Positions 5,184-6,010 of a stretch of DNA of 6,010 bases are shown piece after piece. Made by a program: the position numbers and the translations under genes. This DNA is from SVQP01 sp045606685 (GTDB taxonomy: Bacteria; Bacillota; Clostridia; Oscillospirales; CAG-272): the NCBI GenBank assembly GCA_045606685.1, contig JAZUSJ010000085.1, positions 1 to 6,010 of the forward strand, given 5' to 3'. Each line of letters starts with the position of its first letter. Position 1 is the first letter of the stretch. Below the pieces are notes generated by a model, which saw only the letters and a program-made list of their open reading frames with translations, did not search any database and was not told where the DNA came from.

Positions 5184-6010
5184 TCAGGGTTCGTCCGGAG
5201 TCTGAGGTTCTTCGGTTTCCTGAGTTTCTTCAGTTGCCTGAGAATCATCGGTTACCTGCGCGTCATCAGACATCGGAACCTCACCTGCTGCATCAGGAGC
5301 AACGGGGGCTACGGGAGCCTTCTTTCTGATGATGAACCAGTAAACTGCAAAGCCGGCAGCACCCAGAATCAGAATGCTTACAGCAATGATCGCGATCCAT
5401 GCGCCAACGGAAACAGTCATGGGAAGCTCTTCGGTTTCCTTATATCCGCAAACGGTACATGTGCGCTCCTGCTTACCTGTGGAGCTTGCATTGGGCTTTT
5501 CAACCACTACCCAATCACCGTAAACGTGATCCGGTACAGTTCTCTTCTCTTCGCAAACGTTACAAGTGCTATCGCAATCGTTGTCCCACTTATGTCCAAG
5601 AGCAGCGACCTCTTCCTGTGCAACGAGAACTTCGTTACATACGGAGCAGTGCTTACCTTCGGTCAAGCCGGTGGTGGTGCAGGTTGCTGCAACTGCTGCA
5701 TCAACAACCTCGGTGTGACCAAGAGCTGCAACGGTCTCCTGTGCAACGAGAACTTCGTTACATACGGAGCAGTGCTTGCCTTCGGTCAAGCCGGTAGCGG
5801 TGCAAGTGGGTTCTACTGCTGCATCAACAACCTCGGTGTGACCAAGAGCTGCAACGGTCTCCTGTGCAACGAGAACCTCGTTACATACGGAGCAGAGCTT
5901 ACCTTCGGTCAAGCCGGTGGTGGTGCAGGTTGCTGCAACTGCAGCGTCGATAGCTTCGGTATGGCCAAGAGCTGCAACGGTCTCCTGTGCAACGAGAACC
6001 TCGTTACATA
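5184..6010 (-). CDS. Surface-anchored cysteine-repeat protein, C-terminal part (N-terminus beyond window)
   Basis: The frame is open from the window edge to a TGA at 5184-5186, giving 274 visible residues. From the N-terminal side these are three 41-residue repeats of the type CNEVLVAQETVAALGHTEVV...TCTTTGLTEGKHCSV, a degenerate fourth copy, and a related Cys-rich module ending in CTVCGYKETEELP. One transmembrane helix follows (bases about 5328-5411), then IIRKK, and then about 45 residues rich in Pro, Thr, Glu, Gln and Asp. The positive RKK after the helix predicts that repeats lie outside and the acidic tail inside. There is no LPxTG sortase signal. Such repeats are frequent in large surface proteins of gut Firmicutes, but their function is unknown. 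A TTG at 5910-5912 is inside a repeat and is not a real start. The function lies in the missing N-terminal part. Confidence 0.85.
   Translation of the reverse strand, partial: CNEVLVAQETVAALGHTEAIDAAVAATCTTTGLTEGKLCSVCNEVLVAQETVAALGHTEVVDAAVEPTCTATGLTEGKHCSVCNEVLVAQETVAALGHTEVVDAAVAATCTTTGLTEGKHCSVCNEVLVAQEEVAALGHKWDNDCDSTCNVCEEKRTVPDHVYGDWVVVEKPNASSTGKQERTCTVCGYKETEELPMTVSVGAWIAIIAVSILILGAAGFAVYWFIIRKKAPVAPVAPDAAGEVPMSDDAQVTDDSQATEETQETEEPQTPDEP
5583..6010 (-). repeat. Tandem 123-bp coding repeats
   Basis: Three whole units (6008-5886, 5885-5763, 5762-5640 on the minus strand) and a partial degenerate fourth (5639 to about 5583) recur at an exact 123-base period, or 41 codons. Most codons are identical at the nucleotide level, including synonymous positions. 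The few changes include EAI versus EVV, AAT versus EPT and KLC versus KHC. The array continues past the window edge. Each unit carries three cysteines as C-x11-C-x2-C plus a His in LGH. Confidence 0.92.

Noticed and set aside
5910..5912. TTG codon as the start of the repeat protein
   Set aside because: It falls in the middle of a repeat unit, and the same frame stays open to the window edge without a stop.
5583..6010. Regular repeats considered as a CRISPR array
   Set aside because: The 123-base units are contiguous, in frame and coding, with no unique spacers between short repeats.

Overview
The window looks like a chromosomal segment of a Gram-positive anaerobe of the Clostridia type, probably gut-associated. 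This is inferred from textbook sigma-A promoters, strong AGGAGG-type ribosome sites, a DUF6062-like protein, a YtqB/MnmM methyltransferase, and a surface protein with the 'GLTEGKHCSVC' repeats common in gut Firmicutes. Base composition and codon style look even across the window. There is no insertion sequence, phage gene, tRNA, rRNA or CRISPR array.

Left end (1-667, minus strand): a GNAT acetyltransferase is followed after a 3-base gap by the start of a small membrane protein that runs off the edge. The pair is read leftward from a perfect TTGACA-N17-TATAAT promoter (739-767). A divergent promoter (800-828) faces right, and a small palindrome lies between the two.

Centre (863-5045, plus strand): five genes in one direction. 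They are an AmiE-like serine hydrolase, a two-module Cys/His protein (DUF6062-like), the tRNA-modifying methyltransferase MnmM (YtqB), an M15 D,D-carboxypeptidase lipoprotein, and a GH3 NagZ-type beta-N-acetylglucosaminidase. The last four are packed 11-12 bases apart, with stop codons fused to or abutting the next Shine-Dalgarno. A second promoter sits before the DUF6062-like gene, so the AmiE-like gene can be transcribed alone or by read-through. Three of the five gene products act on peptidoglycan. The likely division of labour is that the lipoprotein trims D-Ala from stem peptides outside the cell, while NagZ (removing GlcNAc) and the AmiE-like enzyme (removing the peptide from MurNAc) process imported muropeptides in the cytoplasm. 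Neither of these two enzymes shows a signal peptide. The pairing recalls the Bacillus subtilis amiE-nagZ muropeptide recovery locus. No MurNAc-6-P etherase, transporter or regulator is visible here.

Right end (5046-6010): the operon ends at a rho-independent terminator, followed by a perfect 16-bp hairpin that probably serves the convergent minus-strand gene. That gene is truncated by the window edge. It encodes the C-terminal part of a surface protein: near-identical 41-residue cysteine-containing tandem repeats (123-bp DNA repeats), one transmembrane helix, and an acidic Thr/Glu/Gln-rich cytoplasmic tail.

No wholly new system is evident. The best leads are the internally duplicated CxxC-CxxH protein inside a cell-wall recycling operon, the apparently cytoplasmic AmiE/NagZ pair, and the recently expanded repeat array.
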